From positions 1 through 49,198 of the forward strand of contig JAIRUI010000046.1 of assembly GCA_031254455.1 (NCBI GenBank): a stretch of 49,198 nucleotides of DNA, given 5' to 3'. The stretch comes from Chitinispirillales bacterium. Lineage in GTDB: Bacteria > Fibrobacterota > Chitinivibrionia > Chitinivibrionales > Chitinivibrionaceae. Both the position numbers and the translations under genes were made by a program. Each line of letters begins with the position of its first letter. Within the stretch, counting starts at the first letter, position 1. This document shows, in pieces, positions 9,597 to 19,000 of this stretch. Under the pieces are notes generated by a model. The model searched no databases. It was not told the DNA's origin and worked only from the letters and a program-made list of their open reading frames with translations.

Positions 9597-9647
9597 TTCA
9601 ACGCAGGTTTTATTGGTATTAATCGTATAAATTAAAAGGAGGTTTTG

Positions 9648-10934
9648 ATGCCTTATATTGAAGAAATCCGCGCCAGAGAAATTTTGGATTCACGCGGAAA
9701 CCCAACAATCGAAGTGGACGTTCGTCTCGAAAGCGGCGCATTCGGAAGAGCGGCTGTTCCCAGCGGAGCGTCGACGGGTGAAAACGAAGCGCTTGAACTC
9801 AGAGACGGCGACAAAAAACGCTATTTGGGCAAAGGGGTACTTAAAGCGGTCGAGAACGTCAACGAAGTTATTTCTCCCGAACTAATCGGGCTTTCCGCTT
9901 TAGACCAAAGAGGTATTGACAAAAAAATGCTTGAATTAGACGGCACGAAAACAAAGAGCAAATTAGGCGCTAATGCAATTCTTGGCGTATCTTTGGCGGT
10001 TGCGCGCGCGTCGGCGGATTATTTGGATATTCCGCTTTACCGCTACATCGGCGGAACAAACACGTTCACGCTTCCCGTGCCGATGATGAATATTATTAAT
10101 GGCGGCTCGCACTCTGACGCTCCTATAGCTTTTCAAGAGTTTATGATTCGTCCTGTCGGCGCAAAATCGTTTAAAGAAGGTTTAAGAATGGGCGCGGAAG
10201 TTTTTCATAATTTGAAAAAAGTTCTTCACGACAGAAAACTTTCGACGGCTGTCGGCGACGAGGGCGGCTTCGCACCCGCTTTGGACGGAACCGAAGACGC
10301 GCTTAATTCAATTATCGAAGCGATTAAGAAGGCGGGATACAAGCCCGGAAGAAAATCCGAAGGCGGCGACGTAGCGATTGCTTTGGATTGTGCGGCAAGT
10401 GAATTTTACAAAGACGGCGTTTACGATTACACGAAATTTGAAGGCGATAAAGGTAAAAAACGCAGTTCGCAGGAACAAGCGGAATATTTGGCGAAATTGA
10501 CCGCCGATTTCCCGATTGATTCTATTGAAGACGGAATGAGTGAAAACGACTGGTCGGGCTGGAAACTTTTAACCGACAAAATCGGTAAAACTACTCAGTT
10601 GGTCGGCGACGACTTGTTTGTAACCAATGTAGAATACCTCAAAAAAGGAATTGAAAGCGGTTGTGCGAATTCAATTTTGATTAAAGTGAATCAAATCGGA
10701 ACGCTTACCGAAACGCTTGACGCAATTGAAATGGCGCACAGAGCCGGTTATACTTCGGTAACTTCGCACAGAAGCGGCGAAACGGAAGACAGCACTATTG
10801 CCGACATTGCGGTAGCTACAAACAGCGGACAAATCAAAACCGGTTCGTTGAGTCGTTCCGATAGAATGGCTAAATACAATCAGTTACTTCGTATTGAAGA
10901 AGAATTGGGCGATTTGGCCGTTTACGGCAGATAA
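9648..10934 (+). CDS. eno: enolase (phosphopyruvate hydratase)
   Basis: Enolase interconverts 2-phosphoglycerate and phosphoenolpyruvate in glycolysis. The 428-residue sequence is full length, with the N-terminal IEEIRAREILDSRGNPT, the SGASTGENEALELRDGD loop, the GDEGGFAPAL segment carrying the catalytic Glu region, the metal ligands in ALDCAASEF, SIEDGMSE and VGDDLFVTN, the catalytic Lys in ILIKVNQIGTLTET, and SHRSGETEDS. The ATG at 9648 follows AAGGAGG at ideal spacing; a TTG three bases earlier is too close. It stands alone, with a promoter candidate upstream and a strong terminator downstream. Confidence 0.98.
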   Translation: MPYIEEIRAREILDSRGNPTIEVDVRLESGAFGRAAVPSGASTGENEALELRDGDKKRYLGKGVLKAVENVNEVISPELIGLSALDQRGIDKKMLELDGTKTKSKLGANAILGVSLAVARASADYLDIPLYRYIGGTNTFTLPVPMMNIINGGSHSDAPIAFQEFMIRPVGAKSFKEGLRMGAEVFHNLKKVLHDRKLSTAVGDEGGFAPALDGTEDALNSIIEAIKKAGYKPGRKSEGGDVAIALDCAASEFYKDGVYDYTKFEGDKGKKRSSQEQAEYLAKLTADFPIDSIEDGMSENDWSGWKLLTDKIGKTTQLVGDDLFVTNVEYLKKGIESGCANSILIKVNQIGTLTETLDAIEMAHRAGYTSVTSHRSGETEDSTIADIAVATNSGQIKTGSLSRSDRMAKYNQLLRIEEELGDLAVYGR

Positions 10935-10958
10935 ATTTCGGTTTATCCGGGTATTTTG

Positions 10959-10982
10959 AAGGCGGACGTGTCCGCCTTTTTT
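10959..10982 (+). terminator. rho-independent terminator of eno
   Basis: An 8-bp stem AAGGCGGA/TCCGCCTT (10959-10966 and 10971-10978) with a 4-nt loop CGTG is followed by a T-tract, 25 nt after the eno stop codon. Confidence 0.9.
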
Positions 10983-11069
10983 ATTTTGTATTTCCGGCAT
11001 TTCTTCGCTAATTTTTCGACCTTAATTCCGAATTATTTCTTCATTCAGACTTTTGCCGATTTGTCCGCA

Positions 11070-11399
11070 TTATTTTAATCTATGAAAGGAATTATTTAAT
11101 GGTTCACCAATTACAAATTCATCATCACAGGTAAACATAAAAGTACAAAAACTTTGGAGATTAATTAAAATTTCAATTTCTTCCTTGTTAACTCTTTCGT
11201 AAGTAAAATAGAAACTAACATAACCATCCGTAACCGTAAGCGACCCGTTTGAATTGAAAATAAATGTTTCGTTTGTTTTATCACTATACCACGTTCCTAC
11301 AATACAGTCTGTTACTTCTATCTTTTTTACAATAATATCGCATCCTACAAACATCAGCAGAACGAACAATGCCGATACAATAATCTTAATTTTCTTCAT
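11070..11399 (-). CDS. small lipoprotein, lipocalin-like pattern
   Basis: The 109-residue protein has a signal peptide ending in the lipobox MFVGC (Cys at about residue 20). After it comes IVGTWYSD...TFIFNSNGSLTV, the pattern of small lipocalin-like or META/DUF-type beta-sandwich lipoproteins in which a GTW turn precedes the first strand. The ATG overlaps the stop of the coiled-coil protein gene by 4 nt (ATGA), so the two are translationally coupled, and this is the last gene of the minus-strand string that begins with the HD-GYP regulator. Its biochemical role is unknown. Confidence 0.65.
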   Translation of the reverse strand: MKKIKIIVSALFVLLMFVGCDIIVKKIEVTDCIVGTWYSDKTNETFIFNSNGSLTVTDGYVSFYFTYERVNKEEIEILINLQSFCTFMFTCDDEFVIGEPLNNSFHRLK

Positions 11400-12589
11400 C
11401 TTGCATTTCTCCCCGACTTTCTTGTAACCGTATATCCGACACCCACAGAATTTCTGACGCCAAAACCTTCGTCGTACACAACTTTGTCGTCTTTTTCTTT
11501 ATACGAAACCGGAGATTCGTTTCTGCCAAGCAAAAGTTTATAACTTATGTCAAAGTTTTTTGCCTTGCCGCCCATCAGTTTTACAAAGATACCGACAAAA
11601 CTCATATTTTTACCGTTTGCCGACTCTAATGTTTTACCGTTTCTTGTGAAATCTACGTTTATAGCGGTATAATATAATCCGGCAGCCGCTCCCAAAGCGA
11701 TTTTTATTGCGCCGTCACAATTAAAACAATAACCTATGTTTACACCGTCGCCGATGTACAGCGCTCCGCCGCTTAAATCACCGGTAAAATAAAAACCGTT
11801 ATTAATTATTCCCCATTCGACGCTCGCTCCGATTGCCGTTACGCTGTTGTCCATAAGACCGACGACAAATTCGGGACGAACGGAAAATATCAAATAACGA
11901 TTGCCGACGCTTGTCTGTCGTTCGACATTAACCAAATCCCCATATACGGCAAAAGTATCGTCCGTTTTTGTATCTTTCTCCGATACGACTTCATCGACGT
12001 CTTTTTTATCGTTGTCCGTTTCATGTGTCGTTTGTACTGTCGTCGTATCGGCTGCGGATTGTGCGTCGGTATAAATTTGTATAGAGTTTAAAGCAAGAAT
12101 TTCCTGCGGCTCGACAAGCCCTTCGTTAAGTCTTACAAGCGTTTCACGAAGTTCTTCAATATTGGCTCTTTCTTTTTTCAATTTGCCGTCGGCCGCTCTC
12201 CATAAATCTGTTTCGTTTTTTGCCTGCTGTTCTTTACCGGCGTAATTTGCATTCGCTTCTTCCAAATGCTGCTGCGCGATATCGACGGTTCTTCTTGACG
12301 TTTGGCTTTGCGGATTCGCTTTCAAATACGCCAAAGCGTCCTTATATTCCTTTTCGACAGCGGCGACTTCTCTCTTTGCTTTGTTCGCTTCGCTATCCGC
12401 CGCATTTTTTTTGCTTCTTGCGCTTGCTTCTCTCGCCGACAAAGTGTTAATCTGTTTTTGCAAAGTATCTATCTGCGCTTGAATAACGGTAACGGCAAGT
12501 CGCTTTTCCTTATCCGCAATCTCGTTTATCTGCCCGAACGAAAAAACAGATAGACAAAAGATAAAGAATAAATTCATTTGTGTTTTCAT
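11396..12589 (-). CDS. exported coiled-coil protein with C-terminal barrel-like domain
   Basis: I chose the ATG at 12589, which gives 397 residues beginning MKTQMNLFFIFCLSVFSFG, a signal peptide. A longer reading from 12703 would overlap the HNH gene and put 38 basic residues before the signal. Residues from about 20 to 165 form a long Lys/Glu/Ala-rich coiled coil (for example NAADSEANKAKREVAAVEKE in shape). An Asp/Thr/Lys-rich linker follows (TDNDKKDVDEVVSEKD). The last 170 residues show amphipathic strands with Gly and aromatic residues (VEWGIINNGFYFTGDL, NIGYCFNC, SYKLLLGRN, VGVGYTV), as in outer-membrane barrels. It sits 25 nt past the HNH gene and overlaps the lipoprotein gene. Possibly a periplasm-spanning or cell-envelope structural protein; the function is not recognised. 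Confidence 0.65.
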   Translation of the reverse strand: MKTQMNLFFIFCLSVFSFGQINEIADKEKRLAVTVIQAQIDTLQKQINTLSAREASARSKKNAADSEANKAKREVAAVEKEYKDALAYLKANPQSQTSRRTVDIAQQHLEEANANYAGKEQQAKNETDLWRAADGKLKKERANIEELRETLVRLNEGLVEPQEILALNSIQIYTDAQSAADTTTVQTTHETDNDKKDVDEVVSEKDTKTDDTFAVYGDLVNVERQTSVGNRYLIFSVRPEFVVGLMDNSVTAIGASVEWGIINNGFYFTGDLSGGALYIGDGVNIGYCFNCDGAIKIALGAAAGLYYTAINVDFTRNGKTLESANGKNMSFVGIFVKLMGGKAKNFDISYKLLLGRNESPVSYKEKDDKVVYDEGFGVRNSVGVGYTVTRKSGRNAR

Positions 12590-12614
12590 TTGAAACTTAT
12601 ATGTCCGTTTCACC

Positions 12615-13784
12615 TTATCTATTCCCTTTCGCTTGATTATGCGTGCGGCAAAGCATTTGACAATTTTTAATATCGGTTGCACCGCCCTTGCTCCAAGCGG
12701 CAACGTGGTCTGCGTCCATTTCTTTTAATTCCCATATTTTTTCTTTGCTTGAATCGTGTCCCATAGCGCAAAGAGGACAATTTGATATTCCGTTTCCTTT
12801 GGATTCAGCGGTTTGTTGTTTGTAAATAGCTTGTTTTATCGCTTCGTCAAAAACTCTAACTTCTAAAAGTTTAGTATCAGTGCAACCGCCTAAAATAAAC
12901 TCAAATATTCCGCGCCGATTTTTCACATAAACATCACCATATAACTCCTGTACTTTATTTGAAACGTTGGCAGGATTATAACTTTTAGCATGGTACTGTT
13001 CATATAACCTTCCCCATTCCAACCCGCACATTTCTTTCTCAACATCGCGAAAAACTGTTGAAATCCAGTCAATTACGGCGTTAAAATAGGTTTTTAGTTC
13101 GGTTATATTGTTTTCATTTCTGTGGTCTGCCATATACCACTCTTTTGTTTGATTTTTAGAGGCGGCTACCCAGTTCAAAGCGGTTGACAAAAAATCTTGC
13201 CGCAAAACAGAACCTTTAACGTATGCACTCCATTTATGAGTATTAGCATTGCCAGAATTACTAAATTCAGCTTTTGCCAATGTTACAAACTGTCCAGAAT
13301 AAAGAGCGTTCAGCAATTCCTGTTCATTAAGCGGAACGCCGGCAATATTGATTGTCTTAAACCATTCTTTTATTTCGTCTTCTCCACCCTCACAATGATA
13401 TACTAAAAGTTTGCTGTCCATTATTAAATTCTGCTTATCCGTAGACAGCGAACTAAATATCTGCATTCTCTCGTTTCCGTCTTTAATTGCAAATTTGCCA
13501 GTAATAAATCGTCCTATTGAGGTTATACGTTGTTGTCCGTCAAGCACTTCAAATTGAGTATCAGAAACATTGTTAAAGTAAATCAGTCCAAGCGGATAAC
13601 CTTTAAGTAGAGACTCAATTACAGCAACATCTTTTTTACCGTCCGCGTAAATGTAATTTCGCTGATATTCGGGTTGTATCGTTAATTTCCCCAAAAGTCC
13701 AAAAAGCCCTTTGCCTTCTAATTCGTTATATATAAAACCGTCTATGATCTCGCTGATTTTATACTGTTTTAATATTGTTTTCAT
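12615..13784 (-). CDS. DUF262 (GmrS/SspE-type NTPase-like) protein with C-terminal HNH nuclease
   Basis: The 389-residue protein has an N-terminal DUF262 domain: QPEYQRNYIYA at about 37-47, then the signature DGQQRITSIGRF at 82-93, the ParB-like nucleotide-binding motif also found in GmrS, BrxU and SspE. The C-terminus (336-389) is a zinc-supported HNH nuclease: CPLC, DADHVAAWSKGG with the His at 360, then NCQMLCRTHN with the His at 382. It starts in a 4-nt ATGA overlap with the EcoRI-type methyltransferase gene, so the two are made together. DUF262 nucleases usually cut modified or unmodified DNA in phage defence. Here, the linked methylase suggests a two-gene restriction-modification-like unit. 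Family assignment is firm; the restriction role is inference. Confidence 0.88.
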   Translation of the reverse strand: MKTILKQYKISEIIDGFIYNELEGKGLFGLLGKLTIQPEYQRNYIYADGKKDVAVIESLLKGYPLGLIYFNNVSDTQFEVLDGQQRITSIGRFITGKFAIKDGNERMQIFSSLSTDKQNLIMDSKLLVYHCEGGEDEIKEWFKTINIAGVPLNEQELLNALYSGQFVTLAKAEFSNSGNANTHKWSAYVKGSVLRQDFLSTALNWVAASKNQTKEWYMADHRNENNITELKTYFNAVIDWISTVFRDVEKEMCGLEWGRLYEQYHAKSYNPANVSNKVQELYGDVYVKNRRGIFEFILGGCTDTKLLEVRVFDEAIKQAIYKQQTAESKGNGISNCPLCAMGHDSSKEKIWELKEMDADHVAAWSKGGATDIKNCQMLCRTHNQAKGNR

Positions 13785-14983
13785 TTAGTCACTCTTTTGT
13801 GTTTAATGATTATTCTAGCATAAGGCGGAATTAAATATTTACTATTATCGCTCGTATAATATGTTTGACCTTGAGGCTCTACGTCGGTTTCTATCGCCAA
13901 TACGCAATTTATCGCACCACCGTTAACAATTTTTCCGTCTTTCATGATTTTTTTAGGATTAACGTAATTTTTAATAGGTGTGAAATTTTCACGACTGTTT
14001 CCTAATGCTATTATCTCAAACTGTTCGGGACAATATTTTTCAAGAAATGAAATCGGCACGCCCATCGCTCCGTTGTAATCAGACGGAATGGCATCGGTAT
14101 AAGGAATATCAATAGCGTCATAGTTATCATAAGTATCATATTCTCTCTTGTCTTCAAGTTTCTTTTTTAATCCATTGTTATATCTTAAATTGTCCGCCAT
14201 TGTCATAAGCGGCAAAGATTGATGCCTACGTCCGTGTTCAAGATTGGACAAAAAAATAGATGCTACATTTTTCATGCCGATACCATCTATAACTTTATCA
14301 ACGTTGTCAAGATTTTTAGATTCAAACCACATACCGCCACCCCACCCTGTAATTCCAGACCAAATTTTATTTTTTAATATGAACGGAAACACTTCTTTGT
14401 AAGTAACACAGTTTTTGTTTGCAATAACAATAAAAGATTTATTAGCCTGCATAATCCACATAAAAAACTCACGGAACAACGAAAACGGGGGATTGGTAAC
14501 AATAACATCCGCTTCATCACGCAATTTTCTCACTTCATCGCTTCTAAAATCGCCATTACCTTCAAGACGTGTTAATACATTCTTTTTATTTTCAAGAAGC
14601 CATTCAATATCCTTTAAATCAAATGAACCATCATTATTATAATCACCCACTTCGGTAATCTCAATTTTATGCGGCGATTTCGTTGTTCTATCCTCTACAG
14701 GCTCGTCTGCAAACAATGACAATTGCGTGTTAGCAATCGGCGAACCCGCGTAACAAGTCGCAATCAACTTTTTAAGCCCTAAATCATTAAAACGAAGGGC
14801 GAAATACTTAAAAAAATTACTTTCATACGGGTCGTCGCAGGGACACAGGATTGTTTTGCCCTTAAAAACATCAGGGGCATAATCCAAATACGCCTGTACC
14901 TCTTTTTCTATGTCAACCCATTGTGTATAAAACTCATCGTTTTTCGCATTTTTGGCTTTTGAAAGTTTACTGTTGTTTGCCAT
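13781..14983 (-). CDS. EcoRI-type adenine-specific DNA methyltransferase
   Basis: The 400-residue protein matches the M.EcoRI-like adenine methyltransferase family. The N-terminus runs SKAKNAKNDEFYTQW, the cofactor-site loop is ILCPCDDPYESNF at about 45-57, and the catalytic motif IV is NPPF at 164-167 (preceded by DVIVT). A late GWGGGMWFE segment follows. It would transfer a methyl group from S-adenosylmethionine to adenine N6 in a short recognition site, which is not deducible. The ATG lies 2 nt after the hybrid kinase stop, and its ribosome-binding site (AAAGGGG) is the 3' end of the kinase gene. The nuclease gene follows with a 4-nt overlap. Finding the methylase upstream of the nuclease means protection would be made first. 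Confidence 0.9.
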   Translation of the reverse strand: MANNSKLSKAKNAKNDEFYTQWVDIEKEVQAYLDYAPDVFKGKTILCPCDDPYESNFFKYFALRFNDLGLKKLIATCYAGSPIANTQLSLFADEPVEDRTTKSPHKIEITEVGDYNNDGSFDLKDIEWLLENKKNVLTRLEGNGDFRSDEVRKLRDEADVIVTNPPFSLFREFFMWIMQANKSFIVIANKNCVTYKEVFPFILKNKIWSGITGWGGGMWFESKNLDNVDKVIDGIGMKNVASIFLSNLEHGRRHQSLPLMTMADNLRYNNGLKKKLEDKREYDTYDNYDAIDIPYTDAIPSDYNGAMGVPISFLEKYCPEQFEIIALGNSRENFTPIKNYVNPKKIMKDGKIVNGGAINCVLAIETDVEPQGQTYYTSDNSKYLIPPYARIIIKHKRVTK

Positions 14984-14985
14984 TT

Positions 14986-17787
14986 TTAACCCCTTTGCAC
15001 TTTCATTTTATCAATTCGCTCGACTGCGTCGTCAAAATCGCTATGCAAAAATAACGCGTCGCGAATCTCTTCCAAAGCGACACACGTTTCCTTTTTCCAT
15101 AATTTTTCTTTGAGTAAATCAAGCGTTGCGTAAGCGGCTGTATCGTCGTAATTTTCGCAGGCGGTTTTTACCGTCGAAAGTTGCTCTATTAAATATTCAA
15201 TATCTTCAGTCGTATCCGTATCCGCTTCGTCGTCGGTTTCGTCTCTTGTCGGACTTAATCTTTCAATCAGGGACAAAAGCGAATCTATGAACTTATTTGA
15301 ATTGGCGGCGATAAATTCCCTGTCGCCGTTTCTTCCTGCGTTCTCCAACGCAAACGCCGACGCCGACATTTCTTTTTCACCGATGTTAGCCAAAGCGCTT
15401 TTCATAGCGTGCGCGGTCGTAGTAAATAATTTTATATCACCGCTTTCCATAGTCTTGCGAAGAGTCGCAATCGCCTTTTCTGCGTCACGGCACACTATTT
15501 CAAGCAGTTTCGGATCCATAGACTGTGAAATGTCAGCGGCTGGCGCGGAAGGCTGCGCATTTGCCGATTTATATTTTTTCGCTTCTTCGGGATGTCTGTC
15601 ACGAACAAACTTATTCAAAACCGTATTCAAATGTCTGACGTCTATCGGCTTTGAAACAAAATCGTCAAAGCCGTTTGAAAGAAACATATCTTCGTTGCCG
15701 ACTATCGCGTTCGCGGTCAGTGCGACGATAACGCCTTTATACCCTGATTCACGCAATTTTTGCGTCGTTTCTATGCCGTCCATTTCCGGCATCATGTGAT
15801 CCATAAATATTACGTCGTAAGAACTTCCCGCTTTGACTTTGTCTATCGTTTCAAAACCGCTCAACGCTGTTTCTACCGAAAGTTTATACGGCGACATCAA
15901 TCCTTTGGCTACGTATAAATTGGAATCTACGTCGTCAACGACAAGCACTTTCCCGTAAGGCATAAGTTCTCGGGAAATTTGCAGATTCGCATATTGTTTT
16001 TTACCCGAGAATTTGAAAGAACGCAATTGTTCGACAAGTTCTTTGCCTATAACCGGACAATCGACAGCCTTTTGCTTCAACGTAACCTCAAATGTGCTGC
16101 CTTTGCCGTAAACGCTATCGACCTTGATAGTTCCGTCCATCATATTCACAAGGTTTTGGGTAATATTCAAGCCGATTCCGGTTCCTTCCGTCGTTCGATT
16201 GGCTGAAGCGTTAAAACGTGTGTATTCCGAAAACAATCTCTTCAAATCTTCCGGCTTCATCCCCTGTCCGGTATCCGCAACCGCAAAGCGCAGCGTTACA
16301 TCGCCGCCCGATGCGATATGACTTACCGACAATTTAACGCTTCCGCTTGCCGTATATTTTATGGCGTTTGACAAAAGATTATTCAAAACCTGCTTTATTC
16401 GCAAATCGTCGCCAAATAATCTTGAAGGCAGGTTTTCATCCACGTCAAGCGTAAACTCTATCTGTTTTGAACCGATTCTCACGATATTAAGTTGAACCGT
16501 ATCGTTTATCAAACTTGGAGTGTCGTAATCTACCGGATTAAGTTCCAACTTACCCGTTTCGATTTTTGACATGTCCAAAATATCGTTTATTATTCCCAGC
16601 AGACTGTTGCCGGAATCGTAAATCTTTCCGAAAGCCGTTGCAACTTCGTCCGTCAAATTGTCGTTCTGCAATTCTATTTGCGCTATGCCTATTATCGCGT
16701 TCATCGGCGTGCGGATTTCGTGCGACATTGTCGCCAGAAAGTTGCTTTTCGCCTTTGAAGCCGCTTGAAGAGATATAGTCATTTCCTGCAGCGGTTTAAT
16801 AAGTTTGGCGACAAATACGTTGGACAGCGTAAGTATAAACGCTATAATCAATACCACCGACAAAAAAAGTATAGTCATAGGCGTTTTGAAATCGTCCAAA
16901 CTGTTTGGCAAAACCGCAACCGCATACCACTCATACGTTTCCATCGGAATTGAAATTACCGCCACCTGCCCGATTTCTGCTGCAAAAGTCCGCACTTCGC
17001 CGGGCAAAAGATTTTTTGCTGTATCCGCAACGCTTTGACCTATATATCCGAGTTCGTCTTTAATACTCTTTTTTTGGGCTATCAAAGAAGCGTCTTTTGC
17101 GCCGATGATTTCCTGTTCGGCGTTGAAAAGATAAAAACCCATATTGGCATAACGCTGACTGTAGGCGGAATAAACAGTGTCTATTAATTGCGAAATATCA
17201 ACTCCGGAGCCGATAACGCCCATAGAAATCTTACGCGTTCTGTCGAATATAGGTGCGTTTATCCAAAGTTTCGCCATATCCAGATTTGAATTATAATTAA
17301 CGCTGAAATTATACATTTCCTGCTCGTTCAAAGTCTTTTGATACCAGTCGTTTTCGGGAACAATCGGATTAACGAAATAGGCTTGTCTGTCTTCGTAGTG
17401 AAACATTTTGTCGGTATCGTTTATCCAGAAAATAGAACCTGCGGTAGCAAAACGATAAGTGTCTATTTCATTCATAGCCGCGTCCTTGTAGGATTTGTCG
17501 GCAGGATTTTCAAAGAAACGGCGAATTTGCGGTGAATTTGCCATTTTGAGAACGTCGGCTATTTCCTTGTCGACCAAAACTTTAAGTTTCGTCCGCTCAA
17601 GTTCCAAAAGTTTCGTAAGTTCGTTACCTTTGTTTACTCTTATAATATACTGCATCGAAGACAAAAACGCCGCGCTTCCTATTGCGCATATAAACAAAAA
17701 AAGCGTAACGGAGAAAATAATATATTTCCCCATAGAACGATGTTTTGGCTGCAAAGAGGTATTGCTGTTTTTTGTTTTTACACTCAT
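14986..17787 (-). CDS. hybrid sensor histidine kinase with receiver and Hpt domains
   Basis: The 933-residue inner-membrane kinase has membrane segments at about 21-47 and 302-328 around a periplasmic Cache-like sensor. The H-box TMSHEIRTP has its His at about 356; the N-box is SNAIKYT and the lids are DTGQGM and GTGIGL. The receiver has VVDD and the acceptor Asp near 663 in IFMDHMMPEMDG, and an Hpt domain carries its His near 793 in TAHAMKSALANIG. This is a complete phosphorelay in one chain (His-Asp-His). The C-terminal 80 residues are helical and unassigned. It lies 6 nt downstream of the HD-GYP regulator gene, which is the likely final receiver of the Hpt phosphate. The ribosome-binding site is weak, suggesting coupling to the preceding gene. 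Confidence 0.92.
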   Translation of the reverse strand: MSVKTKNSNTSLQPKHRSMGKYIIFSVTLFLFICAIGSAAFLSSMQYIIRVNKGNELTKLLELERTKLKVLVDKEIADVLKMANSPQIRRFFENPADKSYKDAAMNEIDTYRFATAGSIFWINDTDKMFHYEDRQAYFVNPIVPENDWYQKTLNEQEMYNFSVNYNSNLDMAKLWINAPIFDRTRKISMGVIGSGVDISQLIDTVYSAYSQRYANMGFYLFNAEQEIIGAKDASLIAQKKSIKDELGYIGQSVADTAKNLLPGEVRTFAAEIGQVAVISIPMETYEWYAVAVLPNSLDDFKTPMTILFLSVVLIIAFILTLSNVFVAKLIKPLQEMTISLQAASKAKSNFLATMSHEIRTPMNAIIGIAQIELQNDNLTDEVATAFGKIYDSGNSLLGIINDILDMSKIETGKLELNPVDYDTPSLINDTVQLNIVRIGSKQIEFTLDVDENLPSRLFGDDLRIKQVLNNLLSNAIKYTASGSVKLSVSHIASGGDVTLRFAVADTGQGMKPEDLKRLFSEYTRFNASANRTTEGTGIGLNITQNLVNMMDGTIKVDSVYGKGSTFEVTLKQKAVDCPVIGKELVEQLRSFKFSGKKQYANLQISRELMPYGKVLVVDDVDSNLYVAKGLMSPYKLSVETALSGFETIDKVKAGSSYDVIFMDHMMPEMDGIETTQKLRESGYKGVIVALTANAIVGNEDMFLSNGFDDFVSKPIDVRHLNTVLNKFVRDRHPEEAKKYKSANAQPSAPAADISQSMDPKLLEIVCRDAEKAIATLRKTMESGDIKLFTTTAHAMKSALANIGEKEMSASAFALENAGRNGDREFIAANSNKFIDSLLSLIERLSPTRDETDDEADTDTTEDIEYLIEQLSTVKTACENYDDTAAYATLDLLKEKLWKKETCVALEEIRDALFLHSDFDDAVERIDKMKVQRG

Positions 17788-17793
17788 TGTTAT

Positions 17794-18834
17794 TTAGTTT
17801 CCGGAATACTGACTTCTGAAATTCATAAGTTCTACCCAAAAGTCGTCCGCAACGTTCAAAAACGCTTCTACTATTTTAGGGTCAAAATGCGTTCCGCTGT
17901 CTTTATTTATTATCTCCACCGCTTCCTCGTGGGCAAACGCTTTTTTGTACGGGCGCTCTGACACCAGTGCGTCATATACGTCCGCAATAGCCATAATACG
18001 TCCTTCAAGCGGAATATTTTCGCCGCTCAGTTTTTCGGGATAACCCGTTCCGTTCCATTTCTCGTGATGTGTATAAGCAAACTGCCGCGCGTGGAATAAA
18101 AAGCCGTCGTCCTCGGTTTTGTTTATTATCATATCAATAATCCGCTTTCCTTCGGCGCAGTGGCTTTTTATTATTTCAAACTCTTCATTTGTCAATTTGC
18201 CGGGTTTATTGAGAATAATGTCGCTTATGCTTATTTTCCCAACGTCGTGAAGCTGCGCTGAGGGTAATAACAAATCAATATCCCATTTGGATATTTCATC
18301 GGCATATACTCCGATGTGAATAAGTTCTTTAAGCAAAATTTCTATATACCGCTGCGTACGCTCAATATGTCCGCCGGTTACTTTGTCTCGACTTTCAACT
18401 AAATCCGAAATTACGTTGATTGTCGCGTTATGTATGGAACGCACGTCGCTTTTCGCCTTTTTTATGGTTTTATCCATTTCTATATGCGTTTCAATTCGCT
18501 TTATAAGGACGGGAGGGGAAAACGGCTTATTTATAAAATCAAGCGCGCCCATTTCAAAACCGCTTATCTCGGTTTCCGCATCGTTTCTGGCTGTAAGGAA
18601 AATTACAGGAACGGTTTTAAGTTTTGCATCCGCTTTTAGCTGTTTCATCGCCTCAAAACCGCTTACTTCAGGCATATCCACATCCAAAAGAATCAAATCG
18701 GGAGTAATCTTCTCCAAAAGTTTGAACATCTTGGCGGCAGAGGGCAGAGCAAACGTTTTATACGTCTTGTCCAACGCGGTTTTTGCCGTCATAAGATTGG
18801 TGTCGTTGTCATCTACTACAAAAATCGTTTTCAT
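17794..18834 (-). CDS. response regulator with HD-GYP c-di-GMP phosphodiesterase domain
   Basis: The 346-residue cytoplasmic protein has an N-terminal receiver (VVDDND, acceptor Asp at 51 in LILLDVDMPE, Thr in FLTARND, Lys in NKPFSP). It is followed by an HD-GYP domain with HD at 196-197 (QLHDVGK), HHEKW at 256-260 and the GYP motif in GTGYP at 262-266, then ADVYDALVSERPYKKAF. Such proteins hydrolyse cyclic di-GMP when phosphorylated, usually favouring motility. It is the first gene of the minus-strand string and is divergent from flgG across a 210-nt region. The pairing with the hybrid kinase directly downstream suggests a dedicated two-component relay. Confidence 0.93.
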   Translation of the reverse strand: MKTIFVVDDNDTNLMTAKTALDKTYKTFALPSAAKMFKLLEKITPDLILLDVDMPEVSGFEAMKQLKADAKLKTVPVIFLTARNDAETEISGFEMGALDFINKPFSPPVLIKRIETHIEMDKTIKKAKSDVRSIHNATINVISDLVESRDKVTGGHIERTQRYIEILLKELIHIGVYADEISKWDIDLLLPSAQLHDVGKISISDIILNKPGKLTNEEFEIIKSHCAEGKRIIDMIINKTEDDGFLFHARQFAYTHHEKWNGTGYPEKLSGENIPLEGRIMAIADVYDALVSERPYKKAFAHEEAVEIINKDSGTHFDPKIVEAFLNVADDFWVELMNFRSQYSGN

Positions 18835-19000
18835 ACGCGACCTCTTTATTTACAATATAAAAATACTATTTTGCCGCAAACGATATGGAAAATATTTTCT
18901 TTGCTTACTGGTAAAATTTTCACGAATGTTAAGATAAAATTTAACAAAAAATTACAGCAATTATAATTAACTACAATATTTTCCGTCCGAATTTATGATT

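Noticed and set aside
9645..9647. TTG as the enolase start
   Set aside because: It is too close to AAGGAGG; the ATG three bases later has ideal spacing and gives the normal N-terminus.
15287..15799. 170-codon plus-strand ORF within the hybrid kinase
   Set aside because: It is antisense to the receiver/Hpt part of a well-supported kinase gene; no independent evidence.
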